A stretch of 64,000 nucleotides of DNA from Coprinopsis marcescibilis (GCA_004369085.1 ML210176.1:124001-188000), one strand, 5' to 3'; counted from the stretch's first letter, positions 23,723-36,074 are shown. A program made the numbers and translations. Notes: generated by a model not told the origin, from the sequence alone.

Positions 23723-24329
23723 ATGTCGAGCGTATTCTTCTATGAGCCTTTCTATGACTTTGACCGCCTTCTCGACGATGCGCTTCTCGGGCGTGGATAT
23801 GTCACTTCTGGCAGCTCGCCGACGACGGATCGTCAGCTGCAAAAACGCTCAGAAGGGGATGGAGCCATCAGGCCATTCAAACCCAGGTACGCCCTCAGAC
23901 TCGCGAACTTTACCTGGCTACTAGAACTGACTCCAATCTCTAATAGAATGGACCTGCATGAAGATAGCAAAAATAACCTAGTCACCGCAACCTTCGAGCT
24001 CCCAGGTCTCAAGAAAGGGGACGTCAGCATCGATGTGGACAATGGACGGTTAACCGTCAACGCCGAGAGCACTATCTCGTCCGATCACGATGAGAGTGGG
24101 TACGCAGTGCGTGAGCGCAAGTATGGCAAACTCTCTAGGACGTTGCAGCTTCCGGCTGGTGTTCAGGTGCGTAGTTTTGAGTGATATATGTGAGTAGAAT
24201 GAACGCAGTGTCTTACTTTTTTGCGTACAGGAGAAAGAGATCAAGGCGCAAATGGATAATGGGGTTCTGACTGTGACGTTCCCAAAGTCGGCGCCTGAGC
24301 TTGCGCCAAAGAAGATTACTATTTCATAG
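23723..24329 (+). CDS. Small heat-shock protein (Hsp20 family), copy A
   Basis: Exons 23723-23886, 23947-24166 and 24231-24329 (introns 60 and 64 nt) give 160 residues. The start is MSSVFFYEPFYDFDRLLDDA, an aromatic N-terminal arm. The alpha-crystallin domain begins at MDLHEDSKNNLVTATFELPG and includes GRLTVNAES, the loop with YAVRERKYGKLSRTLQLP, and the closing GVLTVTFPKSAPE. Length and motifs are typical of cytosolic fungal Hsp20 chaperones that hold unfolded proteins under heat stress. A second copy lies at 35254-35842 on the opposite strand with the same intron positions and identical exon 2 (220 nt) and exon 3 (99 nt) lengths. A TATA box lies at 23631. I found no perfect three-unit heat-shock element in its immediate promoter. 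Confidence 0.92.
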
Positions 24330-24896
24330 ATTGAGCATGTAGTATCAACTAGCAGCGATCTTGAGCCTGGTTGAATGTACATTTGAATTGGAATTTTGCA
24401 ATTAAAGCATGTGGCGGCTTTGAATCACTTTGCACCTCTCTGTCATCTTATATGGGAGATGTCATTTCTCCTGAGGGATATAATCAGCTACCCGCCACCC
24501 TCTTGAGAATTATTCTCATTTGCCAATCTTGACTCGCTGACAGGGGCTACATTACCATAAACATCCAGCACAGCGTCACCAGCTCGATTTCGTCAGTCCA
24601 ATCACGATGAAGAGCCAATCGCCCCTTTTTTAATTATTCAACAGCAGCGACCGCCGACCACGATGGTATCCCGAAACATTCCAGTTAACTTTCATATCAA
24701 CAAGTTCATCTTATACGTGTATCTGCTCCTCCACGGTATTTGCTATTCTTTAAAGTTTTTTTGATGTGGTACTCATTGGCTATTGCTGTGGTACCAGGGG
24801 CTATACTCGGTCAACGTTCACTGTGACTCGGACGTCGCAAAGGATAGTTGAAGAGACTGACTGCGGTGGAGCCAGAAGAACTTGCATTTGTAAAGG
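24330..24896. other. Spacer between Hsp20 A and GGPP synthase
   Basis: 3' UTR of Hsp20 A and promoter of the prenyltransferase. Nothing else seen. Confidence 0.55.
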
Positions 24897-26249
24897 ATGG
24901 CGGACTACGATAACATCCTGCAACGGCTGTCCCAGGAACCCGTGTGGTCTGCTGAGAACGAATCAGTAAGTGCCCACTCTCCGCGTGGCACTACCAGGTC
25001 CTCACAATCACAACAGGCGATACTAGAACCATACACGTTCACCACCTCCAGCCCAGGCAAAGAGATCCGGGGAAAGCTGATTGGTGCTTTCAATGCATGG
25101 CTGAACGTCCCCGATGACAAGCTGCGGGTCATCGCCAAGATTGTGAACATGCTTCATGCTGCTAGTCTTATGTGCGTCAGTTCGTCTGTTTCTTTCAGCG
25201 TGAACTAAGCGATGGATGTATGGATGTAGGGTCGACGATGTGGAGGATGATTCGCAGTTGCGCAGGGGCACGCCAGGTATGTGATATCTCTGTGCCATCC
25301 ATACCACATACCGCCCATAACACCAAACTCATGTACTCCTTTCAATCCGTCAGTTGCGCATAAAATCTATGGAATCCCGCAGACGATCAACTCAGCCAAC
25401 TATGTCTACTTCCTCGCCTTCCAAGAGCTGTTCGCACTGCGCAACGGGCCCACACCGCCGCGCCAGGACATTGACCAGCTCGTCACTTCCGAGCTCCTAT
25501 GCTTGCACCGAGGACAGGGTCTGGAGATCCTGTGGCGCGATTCGCTGCATTGTCCGACGGAGGAAGAGTATATCGGGATGGTCAGCAATAGTGCGTTTGC
25601 TTTTCTTGTCTAGCTCGGGTGTAGTGAATGCGAATATTAACGTGGATGTTGATGTTCGTTAGAGACGGGAGGCCTGCTGAGGATTGGGATCAAACTCATG
25701 ATGGCGTGTTCGACGACCAACTCTGACGTGTACGTCCCTTGGACTTTTGTTTTGGTGTGTTCGGTACTGACGTTCACGGGTGCAATAGCGACTATACCGC
25801 CCTCGTCAGCCTGTTTGGCGTGTACTTCCAGATCAGAGACGATCTCATGAACCTCCAGAGTCCCGAATACACGTCGAACAAGGGGTTTGCAGAGGACCTC
25901 ACCGAGGGAAAGTTTTCGTTCCCCGTTGTACATGGTATCCACGCGGATAAATCGAACAGACAAGTTCTGAGTGCGTATTGCGACTTGCTCGAGGCTGTTG
26001 TTGTGTGTCGCTAAAACGGAACGTGTAGATGTATTGCAGAAACGACCGTCCACGCCGACACTCAAGATACACACGATCAGTTACCTCGAGAACCATACCA
26101 AGTCGTTTGAGTATACGCTTTCTGTACTGAAGAACTTGGAAGGACAGTTGAGGAGGGAGACCAAGAGGCTGGGAGGGAACGATAAATTTGAGCAGATCCT
26201 CGATATCTTACATGTGGATGAAGCGATGTTTGCTGGTGCAGCAAAGTAA
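24897..26249 (+). CDS. Geranylgeranyl diphosphate synthase
   Basis: Seven exons (24897-24965, 25017-25171, 25230-25276, 25354-25590, 25663-25729, 25789-25970, 26029-26249; introns 51-77 nt) give 325 residues, normal for the family. It condenses farnesyl with isopentenyl diphosphate to make GGPP for protein prenylation and terpenoids. The first aspartate-rich motif is DDVED at 77-81 in [16 protein letters not shown]. The second is DDLMN at 209-213 in [10 protein letters not shown]. Also visible are [16 protein letters not shown], the substrate-site KTGGLLRIG and [16 protein letters not shown]. The length of the region before the first aspartate motif, without bulky aromatics directly upstream, fits a GGPP rather than a farnesyl product. 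It is homologous to yeast BTS1. No terpene cyclase or carotenoid gene is adjacent, so a primary-metabolism role is likelier. Confidence 0.92.
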
Positions 26250-26504
26250 TAGCGGAAATCGGAATACGAACGTTTCTTTCTTCATATTCGAAAGAGCCCC
26301 TATGCACGGGCCGGGGTGTACCCGGAACCACATTGTTGAATCAAAGACCACGACCGTGTCCACTGCTGTTGTTGTCATCGTCGTCGTTTCCACTGGACCG
26401 TCAGTTATGATTTAAAAAAGGCATCTAGGTGCGTGAAACTCTTGTGTAAAGGACTCGGTGGAAGACTGAATGCCGTGCACAGACCATCTATTGTTCTGAC
26501 CACG

Positions 26505-28720
26505 ATGAGCTTCCTACTTCCACTCGCCACCTGGTCGTTCCTTCCCGACTACGCCGCCAATGCGGTCCTCAACTTTATCTACTCGACCCCAGCAGCCCAC
26601 TCGCTGCTGCGAATAACACCTACACCCAGAGGTAGTCCCCAACACCGACGACATTACGGCTTCACATTCGCCATTATCATCCTCGGCTACTTGCTTTATA
26701 CCATGATCTCCAGTGCCCTCTCCGCACCTCTCAACTTTTACGAAACACTTGGTGTTCCACACACCGTCGACGCCCCAGGGCTCACCAAAGCTTTCCGCCA
26801 GTTCGCACGCACGCACCACCCCGACCGGCCAGACATTGGCGCAAAGGGAGCTGACCTCTTCATCTACGTACGGGATGTCTACGAGGCGCTGAAAGACCCT
26901 GCGACGCGGTTTGCGTACGATAGGTTCGGCCCTGATGCGCTCAAGTGGCGGAACATATGTGCAAACGAACGAGAGTTCCTGAGGCAGGGATTGCTCGCGA
27001 GCTTGGGGTACCATATCTTCTCGCTCATCACTCTGCTTTTCTTCTCGGTGGTTGGCCAGCCGAGTCCCGTCAGCTTTGTGAGTTGGCTATCTTCTCATCT
27101 CTGGCCGGAATAACTGATTTATGACGCATGCTTTGCGTAATAGTGGCGGTACATCCTGTTCGTCGCCCTATTCGCGGCGGAACTGGTGTTGATAGTCTCG
27201 CCGTCCCCGGAGCAGGGAGGTGCACTAGCTTCCAGACACTCGACGATCTTCAGCTACATCTTCCCGAACCGCGTACCGTACCAGCATGTCCTGTTTCTGC
27301 ACCAGCTGTTCATGTTCATGAGCGTAGCCGTAACCCGCGTCGCGCCCCACCTCATACCCTACAACGAGCTCGACGACACGCGAGTCCAACAAACTCTTCT
27401 CCAGCACACATCTACCTTGCTCAATGTCGTCGATCGGGAAAGTGCGTAGTCTTTGCTTCCTTAACTGAATGTTGAACTAATCCCCACTTAGCCTCGAAAA
27501 TTGTACATACAGATTTACAGTCCATCGCCTCTGAGGAACCACCGAGCATCCAAACGAGCCCTGTACCGCGCTACCCGACCTTTGCGCGTCTGGAGCCTGT
27601 CACGCCGGGTACGGCCACACAGGTGCTAACGGAGCTCGCGCCAGAGATGGAACAGCTAATGTTGGAGGCGAACCTAAAAAAGAGTAGTGGGCCTCTCAAG
27701 ACTGCATGGGAAGCAGCTGTTGCACGGGCGTTCAAGAGACGGGGTGAAGAGGAGAAAGAACGTCGCAGGGCGCTCCGTGCGCTCGAAGAAGAAGAAGAGA
27801 AGAAGCGGCAAGAAGAAGCTAGACGAGAAGAGGAGGAACGTGAGCGTGCGCGCAGCAGTGCGTATGCCATGGGGCAGTCAAGCCACTTGCACTCCCCGCA
27901 AGGCTCGAGGGAGACGACGCCGACCGCCTCCTCGCCGTCACCTCACGTCTCCCACTCGCACCCGCACCGCGCACGCGAACAGACGCCTGGTCCGGCTTCC
28001 GCACCGAGTTCGCCGCGCGTGAAGCAGGAGGAAGAGGATTATGAATTCGGCTTGAACGGGAGTGGATACTTTGTGGTGTCCTCTGGATCGTCCACCGCCC
28101 ATACCCTGTCCACCTCGACTTCCAACACCCTGTCCAACTCCAACTCCTACGCCTCCTCCAACACCCTTTCTTCCCCCGCCTCCCCCTTCCATACGCTGGC
28201 ATACTCGACACCGACGAAACAGCGCATCATTACCACCCCCACACCGTACTCTACCCCAGACCGCAGTTTCGTGCAGCCTCAGGGTGGGGCTGTAGTGCGT
28301 TCGGCTGTGAACAGTGGTGGTGGGTATGGGTATGGAGCACCCCCACGGACGCCAGGCGAGCTGCCGTCACCCAGACCCTCACCGTCGCCGCCTCCTTCTA
28401 CCACCCCACGCAGTCACCCCATCCCACATGCCCCTCACGTGCACCGCGTTCCAAACGGCACTCACAGTCCCAACGGGCGGTGGAGGAGGGGGTCGTCGGC
28501 GCGACAGACTGGGGAAGAGGCGAATTCGTTTGGAGGTGCTTTGCTCAGGACCGCCGGGGATGGTGGTAGTGTGCTGTACAATATGGACGGTACCACCCCT
28601 CCTGCGCACGCACATGGACAGGGGCAGGCGAGGGGGTACTTTGCGAAAGGGACTGCTCAGGATGAGGATAGGGATAGGGACGGGGCGGTTGCTCTCAGGG
28701 CTAGAAGTGTGAGCTGCTAA
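26505..28720 (+). CDS. Multi-pass membrane J-domain protein
   Basis: Exons 26505-27077, 27144-27441 and 27492-28720 (introns 66 and 50 nt) give 699 residues. A hydrophobic segment (FTFAIIILGYLLYTMI, about 53-68) precedes the J domain (NFYETLGV... at 78), with the Hsp70-activating HPD at 105-107 and the usual YEALKDPATRFAYDRFGPDA. Three more hydrophobic segments follow (around LGYHIFSLITLLFF, YILFVALFAAELVLIV and VLFLHQLFMFMSVAV). Residues about 366-412 are a highly charged coiled coil (Glu/Arg). The last 280 residues are Ser/Pro/Gly-rich and disordered. Predicted: Hsp70 co-chaperone anchored in the ER or mitochondrial membrane; I cannot say which. The first exon is open upstream, but 26505 is the natural ATG. 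Confidence 0.83.
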
Positions 28721-28929
28721 TAAATAATTTTGTGTTCGCATGCAGGCGCAGAAACCCCGATAAACCTCCGCTTGAAAGTAAAATTTATCATGTACTTGTT
28801 ATCCGCACTTCAAGTGGAAAAAGTATCAACTGAACCGTTCATTGGAATTGGCGGATAGGATAGGGGGTATGCAATGTCTAGCGTTTCTCGAGTCTGCTTG
28901 TGCCTACTACAACAACAACTAAAGCTGGT

Positions 28930-28982
28930 AACAGTAATACTACAACTATTACTACTACTAAGTAACTACTACTACTAATTAA
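28930..28982. repeat. Degenerate ACT/TAC trinucleotide tract
   Basis: Short runs of act/cta units in the 286-base convergent spacer between the J-protein and KDEL-receptor genes. A similar tract occurs near 43568-43662. Confidence 0.7.
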
Positions 28983-29006
28983 TTCCTGATAACCAAGACG
29001 CGTCTA

Positions 29007-30133
29007 TTATGCCGGCAGTTCGAATTTCTGGCCCTGCAGAACCCTGCGGAAGAGGAGAGGGAGTGTTAGTTGTCGAGAATTGGTTGGGCGGCAGCGAGAG
29101 ACGTACTTGGTGAAATAGACGTAGAAAAAGTCGAGGTACAGACCAGTCTGGACGAGTCCTGCGACCACGGCGATGGGGTCTACGACGTTATCGCCAAAGT
29201 ACCTGTGGAGAAGGGTCAGCGTCAAGCATTTCGGGACGAGTGTTCATATATAGATCGTTCCGGCTCCGGCTATCAAGGAAGGGCGCTGCGGTGGAGGTGG
29301 CGGAGCGCGCTGGTGACGTTGGCTTTTCATCTGCGGTCATCTCACCGGTCCGACTAGCCCCCGTCACTCTCTTTGCCAACCCCACAACCCAGCCAACCAG
29401 AATCGCAACATAGGTGTAAGACGCAAAGAGCAACGTACCTCCAAATCCAATTGGGAATGTACAGTGCCCTGTAGGCACCGAGAGCAGCAAGGTAATGGGT
29501 GGTGATGGCTTCGGCCTCTCCGGTCCGCTGGAGCATGAATAGTTGGGGGAGGATAGCGACAGCTTCGAGCCAGATGCTAAAGCTCCAGAGGATTTCGGTG
29601 AATTTGAATTCGTAGTTGAAGATGAGGCCGAGAATGAGGCAGGGGCCGAGGAGGTATTCGACCTTGAAGGTGTCAATGGAGGGATCATGTGTTGGTCTGG
29701 CGGTGGTCAGTCAACACGTCACGTCATTGGTGAGATGCAAGTGGGTAGCTGCGCACCTGTATTTGTATTTCATGAGGTAGAGCACGTATACGCTGCTGGC
29801 GATGAAGAAGACCTTCATGGCGGTATTGTAGAGCGATACCCAGTGCCAGAAGAGGTCGAGGTAGCGCGTCAGGAAGACCAAAACGTAAAGCGCCTGCGTC
29901 TTGAATGAGATTCCTGGTTTCCAGCTTGAGTATCCAGCCTGTTAGCTTTCCAGCAGCAGCAGCTACTCACCACGACATGAATGGGAGGTGTATATTTTAT
30001 GCAGCAAGATGACGATGGACGCCAAATGCGAGATGTCACCTGCAAGGGTAGCCCGTTCACCCAGTCAATAAGAGGGTGTAGCTCTGCAAATACAAGGCGC
30101 AGAGGACATACCCGCCATTCTAAAGATATTCAT
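29007..30133 (-). CDS. ERD2: ER lumen protein-retaining (K/HDEL) receptor
   Basis: Minus-strand exons 30112-30133, 29971-30039, 29757-29913, 29439-29696, 29107-29202 and 29007-29043 give 212 residues, exactly the family size. It is a seven-helix Golgi receptor that binds C-terminal HDEL/KDEL signals of escaped ER proteins and returns them by COPI vesicles. The start [20 protein letters not shown] and the core [19 protein letters not shown] match ERD2 proteins, as do [56 protein letters not shown] and the end [11 protein letters not shown]. Introns are 57-72 nt except the fourth, which is 236 nt (29203-29438) and interrupts the codon at WR-YF. That intron contains a long open frame in another phase, which I treat as chance. 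Confidence 0.95.
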
Positions 30134-31783
30134 GGTGGGCTGGAGCGAAGGAGTAAGACTTGGACTGTAATTTCCCTTGACGCAACCGTTGGCACGTCCG
30201 TCGACGTGTTCCCCCTTGCTCAAATCTTGACTAAGCCGTTCCCACGCCCCTTTCCTAGCTCTTTGCAGCCCCGGAGCCAATTGCCACCCTTTGTTTTGTG
30301 CGACGACCCCGGTGAGTTCTCATTCTACTCTCGCTCTGCAACGATGTTCTAGTAAAAGGGTCGACTTGCCAAATGCTGCCTGCATCAGAGAAGACAGTCA
30401 TACAAGCCAGCCATATCCTCAGTCCTTCGTCTGCCCTGAACCGCATCATGGCCGTTCAACGCCAGTGTCTTTTATCCATGCACCATTTGAAAGTTCAACT
30501 TTATGGTGGGATGTAGAGCCCGACATACATTTACTCTAGTGACCCTTTTATCCAACGGATAACCTCAGACTGCTCTGTCCAGAGATTGACGATCGGGCAG
30601 TAAAGGCAGGGTCCTACAGCTCGGGCGGTTCGTCTGTCCTTGCGAAAGGGCATTCAAACTGTTCGTTTATACGCCGTTCTGAAAGCCGAGCCCGTGCGAG
30701 GCAAGTTCCACCTCTGCTACGGGTGGTCCTCTAGATGTGGTTATCTATTTTCGACGGTAGAGCAGCGACGTGCACGCTTCAAGCATCCAAGCCCGAGATT
30801 GACGCTTGGGTGTGTGGTAGCTTGCGTATAGTGCTGGTTCGTGGGCATTGACGATGGTCTGTTCGATTGTCTGGCGATTGTTGGATATTGGTGTGGCGGT
30901 TGGTGGGGTATGAGATCATTGTGAAAGTCCGCGTCAGCGGCTCTGAGCCTTTTTTCCCCCTTCTTTTATTGGCCAGTTTTGGCTTGAACAAGTTCACTGA
31001 TTAATTTGCTTTTAGGCAACGCTCCTGCAGACTATCATAGAATTTGTTGCTTGATCTCTTTTTCTGCCGGTACTCTATCTATATCTATGGTATACCATAT
31101 ACTTTCCTAGCACGGCGATACCCGGTATCCATGGCTTCCTCCTCGTTCCCTTGGCGCACATGGTCCGTACGCGCTTGATTGATCAAAGAAATGACTTTCT
31201 CTGGCCTTCTTGATTACCATCGACACGCTAGCGCAACCAAAGGTACAAAATTAACTCTTGATGGGCTCACGATCGGACATGTCGCGGGGCGACGACATAC
31301 TTGACTAAAAGGTGGCGTCAGCCTCGTGCGGTTGAACGGAAATTTGAAAAAGGGGCACAAGTTGGCTTTTGCACTTTCTTACAGCACACGACACCTGGCA
31401 AGCTGTCTCCGCGAAGAATTAGATCGGAGCGCAGCGCTTCGAGGAGTTGGAACCTCCTTGCCTTGAAGTTGAAGGTTATCTGCACGAGCTGACTCGGTAC
31501 GTGGATACCTTGAACTTTGTGATGGTAATACATAATAAAGTCAAGTTATTTCTCGTTATAGCTCTGCTTCACTACGCGTGCCCGAACAGGGTTCCCGAGT
31601 AAACCAATCACTTGACACTGTTGTCCAGTCATGAAAAGAAAATCGGAACAACAGGGTTCAAGTTCGCTTTTGATTCGGCCATAAATTCCAGCCCCTTGAC
31701 GTGGCCTTTTAATGGCCTTTTCCCGGGCTTAAAAATTACTCAACCCTCTTGTCAAGTTCCTCTACCACCTCCACCTCTTTAGA
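30134..31783. other. Divergent spacer between KDEL receptor and cullin
   Basis: About 1.65 kb with the promoters of both genes. No exon chain, RNA gene or repeat could be supported. Confidence 0.5.
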
Positions 31784-34700
31784 ATGAGCCGCGCTGTCCC
31801 GTACCCGTTCATGGTACCCATCCACTCTGCGGCGCCTCCTGTCCTGCCATGCCCCGTGTACACAACATCCACCAAGGCCAACACCAGCTTTGCAGCAATG
31901 TGGCAGCAGGTATCCTCCGAACTGGACTACTTCCTTTCCAGCCCAGACCGTGGCCCCTCATTTATCGTGCACTACTCGAACATGTACGCGACGATTTCCA
32001 ACTACATAACGGCCCTGCCCATGAGCGTTTCAATGCTCTATGCCTTCATTCGACGGTATCTGAAAGCGCATGTTGCGTTGCTGTACGAGGTCGGTCGTGG
32101 TCGAGCCCTTACTCATTACTGCGTTAAATCTACTCGTTCACAGGCTGCTTCTGGACTTGAAGGGTTAGAGCTCCTCAAGTTCTATGCTTTGCAGTTTGAG
32201 CGCTACGAACGTGCCTCTCACCTCATCCACAACATCGTTTCTCCGCATTGCAAGGGACTCGATAGAGAAATATTATTTGACACGGCCTTCAGAGATGAAG
32301 ATGGTTCATACACATCTTTGTCCCTCCAACTCGGAGGCGAAAGGGCATGCGAAGATATTTTTCTCGTAAGTCCGTCTTCTCCAAACTCTATTCTAGACCC
32401 CCACAGCCCACTCACCATTCTACGGCGTACCTTGCTCTTATGCACATAGCTCGCCTTGGGTCAATGGGCTGAACAGCTCCTAACACCACTCAACGCAAAC
32501 TGCAACAACGCCCTTTCCAACGCCCTCGTTGAGAACCAGATCGCTCTTTACAGCGATCCCACCAATACGCACCGTCTCCGTCTCTCCAAAACCATCCTCT
32601 CCAGCCTGATCAAGCTCGGTTCCTGGCATGCGCTCCAGGCAGAGAGGGGCATGCACCATGGGATTGGAGACCTGATGCTATCGACATCGGTAGCGGACCA
32701 GGACGAAGAATACTTCTTCCACTCCGTTGAGCTCCTCTTCAGCTCTTTCAACCAGCATGTTGAATCCACCCTCCCTCATTCTCTTCCCTTTGCGTCACCA
32801 CCACCGCCACCCCCCTCGCCCTTTTCATCTGCTTCTGCTTCTTCTCCTTATCCTTATCCATTCTTCGCATACCCCTCTCAGAATCAAGCTTCACCATGGC
32901 GCAACCCTACAAAGTGGAGAGAAGTGGTGGACCCAACGCTCTACCAGCAACACTTCCTAGCCCCCTTCCTCACCACGTTCGAACGGGGCTTTGACCTGCA
33001 GATGCTGGGGATGTGGTCGGCAGCCAGGAGCGGCACGCTGGACGAGCTTTCGGCGAGCGTCGGGGAGGCCAACTGGACCCTCAGCGCCCTCACAGGCCCA
33101 GCGCCTACCGCATACATCAGCGTGGCGCACATATCGTGTAACGTCCAGTTGGACTTTTTGGACGAGGTTGCGTGTGGATTGATGGAGGAGATGTGCGTTG
33201 GCCAGTACGGTCGGATGGTTGATTATCTGTGGAAGGGGCTTTTCAGGCTCGAGCGGCTCGCAGGTACGCGTGCGCGTGCGTCCAGGTCGTTGGAAGGCGT
33301 GTTGGGGAACTTGGACTTGGACTCGGAGCGGTTGCGGTGGTGTGCGTTCTTTGACCGGTGTGCATTGGGTCGCTGCGAGGCGCTAAATAGGATATATGCC
33401 TTTGTAGGCCGTGCCGTGTCTGATAGGGACCCGCATGCTACTTCTAAAAGGTTTAGCAGTCCCAGGGACAAGTTTGGCGCTCATGTCAGACGTGTGGCGC
33501 GAGCTGACGTTGCGGGCTTGGTCGCGGTGCGGCAGAATTCAGGCCCGGGTGTGTTGGGGGCTGGTGACTTGAAGATTTACTTGGACGTTTTGCTAGGGGT
33601 GTATAGGAGGTTTGGGCCTCGGTTGGAGAGGATGGTGGAGCTCGATGTCGTGTTCAAGCCGGCCCTTGACGATGCGTTTGGGGATGTGGTGAACGAGAAC
33701 GAGTTCTTGCGGACTTGGTCGACCACCCCGTCCGAGATTCTTCTCAAGCGTCTGAACGGCCTGCTAAAGCAAGCTCCCTTGGCCGGTCTGGGCGCTGAAT
33801 TGGACGATTTAGTGCGTTTTTTCCTCTTCCGATCTCACACCGCATTAGTGGAGATTGACGATGTTTGACTTTAAATAGATGATTATCTTTCGGTATCTGG
33901 GGGATAAAGATGTGTTTATGAAGATGTACGCTCAAAGTCTGGCGAAGCGACTTTTATGTGATGCATCTGTTTCACAAGAGGTCGAGGGGGCGGTGGTGTC
34001 GAGGTTGGCTGAGATATGTGGAGAGGAATATACGGGGCATCTACGGCGCTTGCTCAACGGTTCGTTAGTTTCATCTCCGAGTTCATTTCGGTTTGCTGAG
34101 CCCCTTTTGGCTATGTGTAGAGATTAGCATTAGCAAGGACCTAACACAGGATTTCCAGCGCACGAGCTGCCACAGAAGCGCAACCTCGAACTCTATCACT
34201 TTCGACGGGAAGGTCGTCGGGGCCAATTTCTGGCCTCTTAAAGTGCACACCCACCCATTCATCGTACCCCACGCAATAGCACCGCTATACGAAGCGTTCA
34301 ATCGCTACTTTGCCTCGCGCTTCACTGGGCGAAAACTGCGCTGGCTATGGAGCCATTCCACGAATGAAATGCAGACTAATTTCACAGACCGGGGTGGTGG
34401 TAAGGGCAAGCACACGTTGGTGGTGAGCAGCTACCAGGCGGCTGTGCTCGTGTTGTTTAATGTGCGTGATGAACTTTGGGTTGAGGAGGTTGTTAAGGCG
34501 ACTGGGATCCCGCGGGATGTGGTGGAACAGGCTGCGGCGCCGTTGGTGAAGGCAAAATTGCTGTCGCTGGGGCCTCGGGGAGAGTACTGCTTCAATCCAG
34601 GTACGATCATCGTAGTGGAACTTGGCGTTGAAGTGAGTGCTGATGGACAATACAGGTTTCTCGTCAAAGAAGATGCGATTGAATCTTGACAATTCAGTCA

Positions 34701-35079
34701 AGTATGCTCCGATGTCAAATCCTAGAACGCAAGCCTTCAAGGCTGTAGAGGGAGAGCGCAAGTATGCGACTCAGGCTGCCGTCGTCCGGTAAAGAGTTTA
34801 CGTGGTCAATTGCGGAAAAAACAGCTCACTGTGATATTCTACAGGGTATTGAAAGCGACCCAAAAACTCTCGACCAGAAGGATCTTTGAGAGAATTGTTG
34901 AAGGACTGGGACAAAAGTTCCCAATCCGAATGCAAGATGTCAACATGGTTCGTCGATTCTCTGTGGCTCGAAAGATATATATCCACTGACTATTGTATCA
35001 GGCCATTGATGCCTTGATTGAAAAAGAGTACATAGAACGAGTGGAAGGATCCGCCCACGAATTCGTGTACATTGCCTAG
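31784..35079 (+). CDS. Cullin, CUL1/Cdc53-type, divergent
   Basis: Eight exons (31784-32089, 32144-32365, 32450-33811, 33879-34059, 34121-34600, 34656-34788, 34845-34947, 35002-35079) give 954 residues, against about 780 in CUL1. It is the scaffold of a cullin-RING ubiquitin ligase. Recognisable are GDKDVFMKMYAQSLAKRLL, ISISKDLTQDFQ and FTGRKLRWLW. The winged-helix part follows (VKAKLLSLGPRGEYCFNPGF, SSKKMRLNLD), then the C-terminal neddylation domain VVRVLKATQKLST with the acceptor Lys at 898, and IEKEYIERVEG...FVYIA. The Lys lies 56 residues from the end, as in human CUL1. The extra length comes from a Pro/Ser/Tyr-rich insertion (FASPPPPPPSPFSSASASSP) in the N-terminal half and a poorly conserved N-terminus. 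Adaptor and substrates are unknown. The divergence suggests it may not be the only CUL1-like gene. Confidence 0.87.
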
Positions 35080-35253
35080 AGAGTATTCCATTAGAATGTA
35101 TATTTAGATCTTACTCCATATATAATGTACATTTTTGGCATAAACAAGCAGATACGAGAACGTCCGTTTGTCGTGAAACTGAATCCCAAAATAAAGAACG
35201 GGGCCAAAGAAGGCATTGCATAGTAGATAGCGAGAAAACGAGTATGAATGCGT

Positions 35254-35842
35254 TTACGAAATGGCGATTTTCTTGGGCTTGAGCTCGGGTGCTGATTTTG
35301 GGAATGTCACAGTGAGTACCCCATCCTCCATGCTTGCTTTGATTTCATCCTCCTAAAAAGTCACGGTTAAAATTCGTCATCGATCGTAGTGCAAGTTCGC
35401 AAACCTACCTTTACGCCAGTAGGAAGCTGCAGCGTCCTCAGCAGCTTGCCAAACCGACGCTCACGTACAGCGTAGCCATTCTCGTCATGTTCAGACGAAG
35501 TGGTGCTTTCAGCCTTGACAGTCAAGCGGCCATTGTGCACGTCGATGTTTACGTCTTCTTTCTTGAAGCCTGGAAACTCGAAAGTCGCGGTGACTAAGTT
35601 CTTTTCGGAATCTTCGTGAAGGTCCATTCTGAAAGGGTTTCGGTTAAAACAGCACTGCGAACGAATGTGGATGGTTCTCACCTGGGCTTGAACTGCCTCA
35701 CAGCGCCGTCGCCTTCTCCCCCTGGACGTTGCTGTAGTTGGCGGGTATTGGACTGAGGCACACCACGACGGTTTCCAGCAAAGACTTCATCGAAGAAGCG
35801 GTCAAAGTCATAGAATGGCTCGTAGAGGAAGACGTTCGACAT
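35254..35842 (-). CDS. Small heat-shock protein (Hsp20 family), copy B
   Basis: Minus-strand exons 35682-35842, 35409-35628 and 35254-35352 (introns 53 and 56 nt) give 159 residues. The start is MSNVFLYEPFYDFDRFFDEV, then a Gln/Gly-rich linker. The alpha-crystallin domain begins at MDLHEDSEKNLVTATFEFPG, with GRLTVKAES, YAVRERRFGKLLRTLQLP and GVLTVTFPKSAPELKPKKI. It is the paralogue of the gene at 23723, with the same intron positions. Its promoter has a TATA box (35937-35946) and two perfect three-unit heat-shock elements. Expected to be strongly heat-inducible through HSF; that is inference from the sites. Confidence 0.93.
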
Positions 35843-35936
35843 TGTTGTTTAGGGTTGAGAGAAGTCGGTGTGGTAGACGAGCGCTGAAATTGCGATGTTG
35901 TTCTTGTTGGATGTCCACTACAGCGGGACTTGACCC

Positions 35937-35946
35937 TTTATATACG
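35937..35946 (-). promoter_or_regulatory. TATA box of Hsp20 B
   Basis: Reads GTATATAAAG-like on the minus strand, about 100 bases before the start codon at 35842. Confidence 0.65.
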
Positions 35947-36007
35947 CTCAAGAACCCGCATTCCACAACGTTCTGGTACACGCGCGGTCACGGAAAAGGG
36001 AAGCGCC

Positions 36008-36020
36008 GAACATTCTCGAA
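36008..36020. promoter_or_regulatory. Heat-shock element 1
   Basis: gaacattctcgaa is a perfect GAA-nn-TTC-nn-GAA array, the trimeric HSF binding site, about 170 bases upstream of Hsp20 B. Confidence 0.75.
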
Positions 36021-36074
36021 CCTCCGCCAAAGACCTGGGCGCTTGCTTGTTTGTGCCCATGACGTCACTGACTT

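Noticed and set aside
29188..29688. 166-codon minus frame across ERD2 exon 4 and intron 4
   Set aside because: Out of phase with the clearly conserved ERD2 exons; an open shadow frame.
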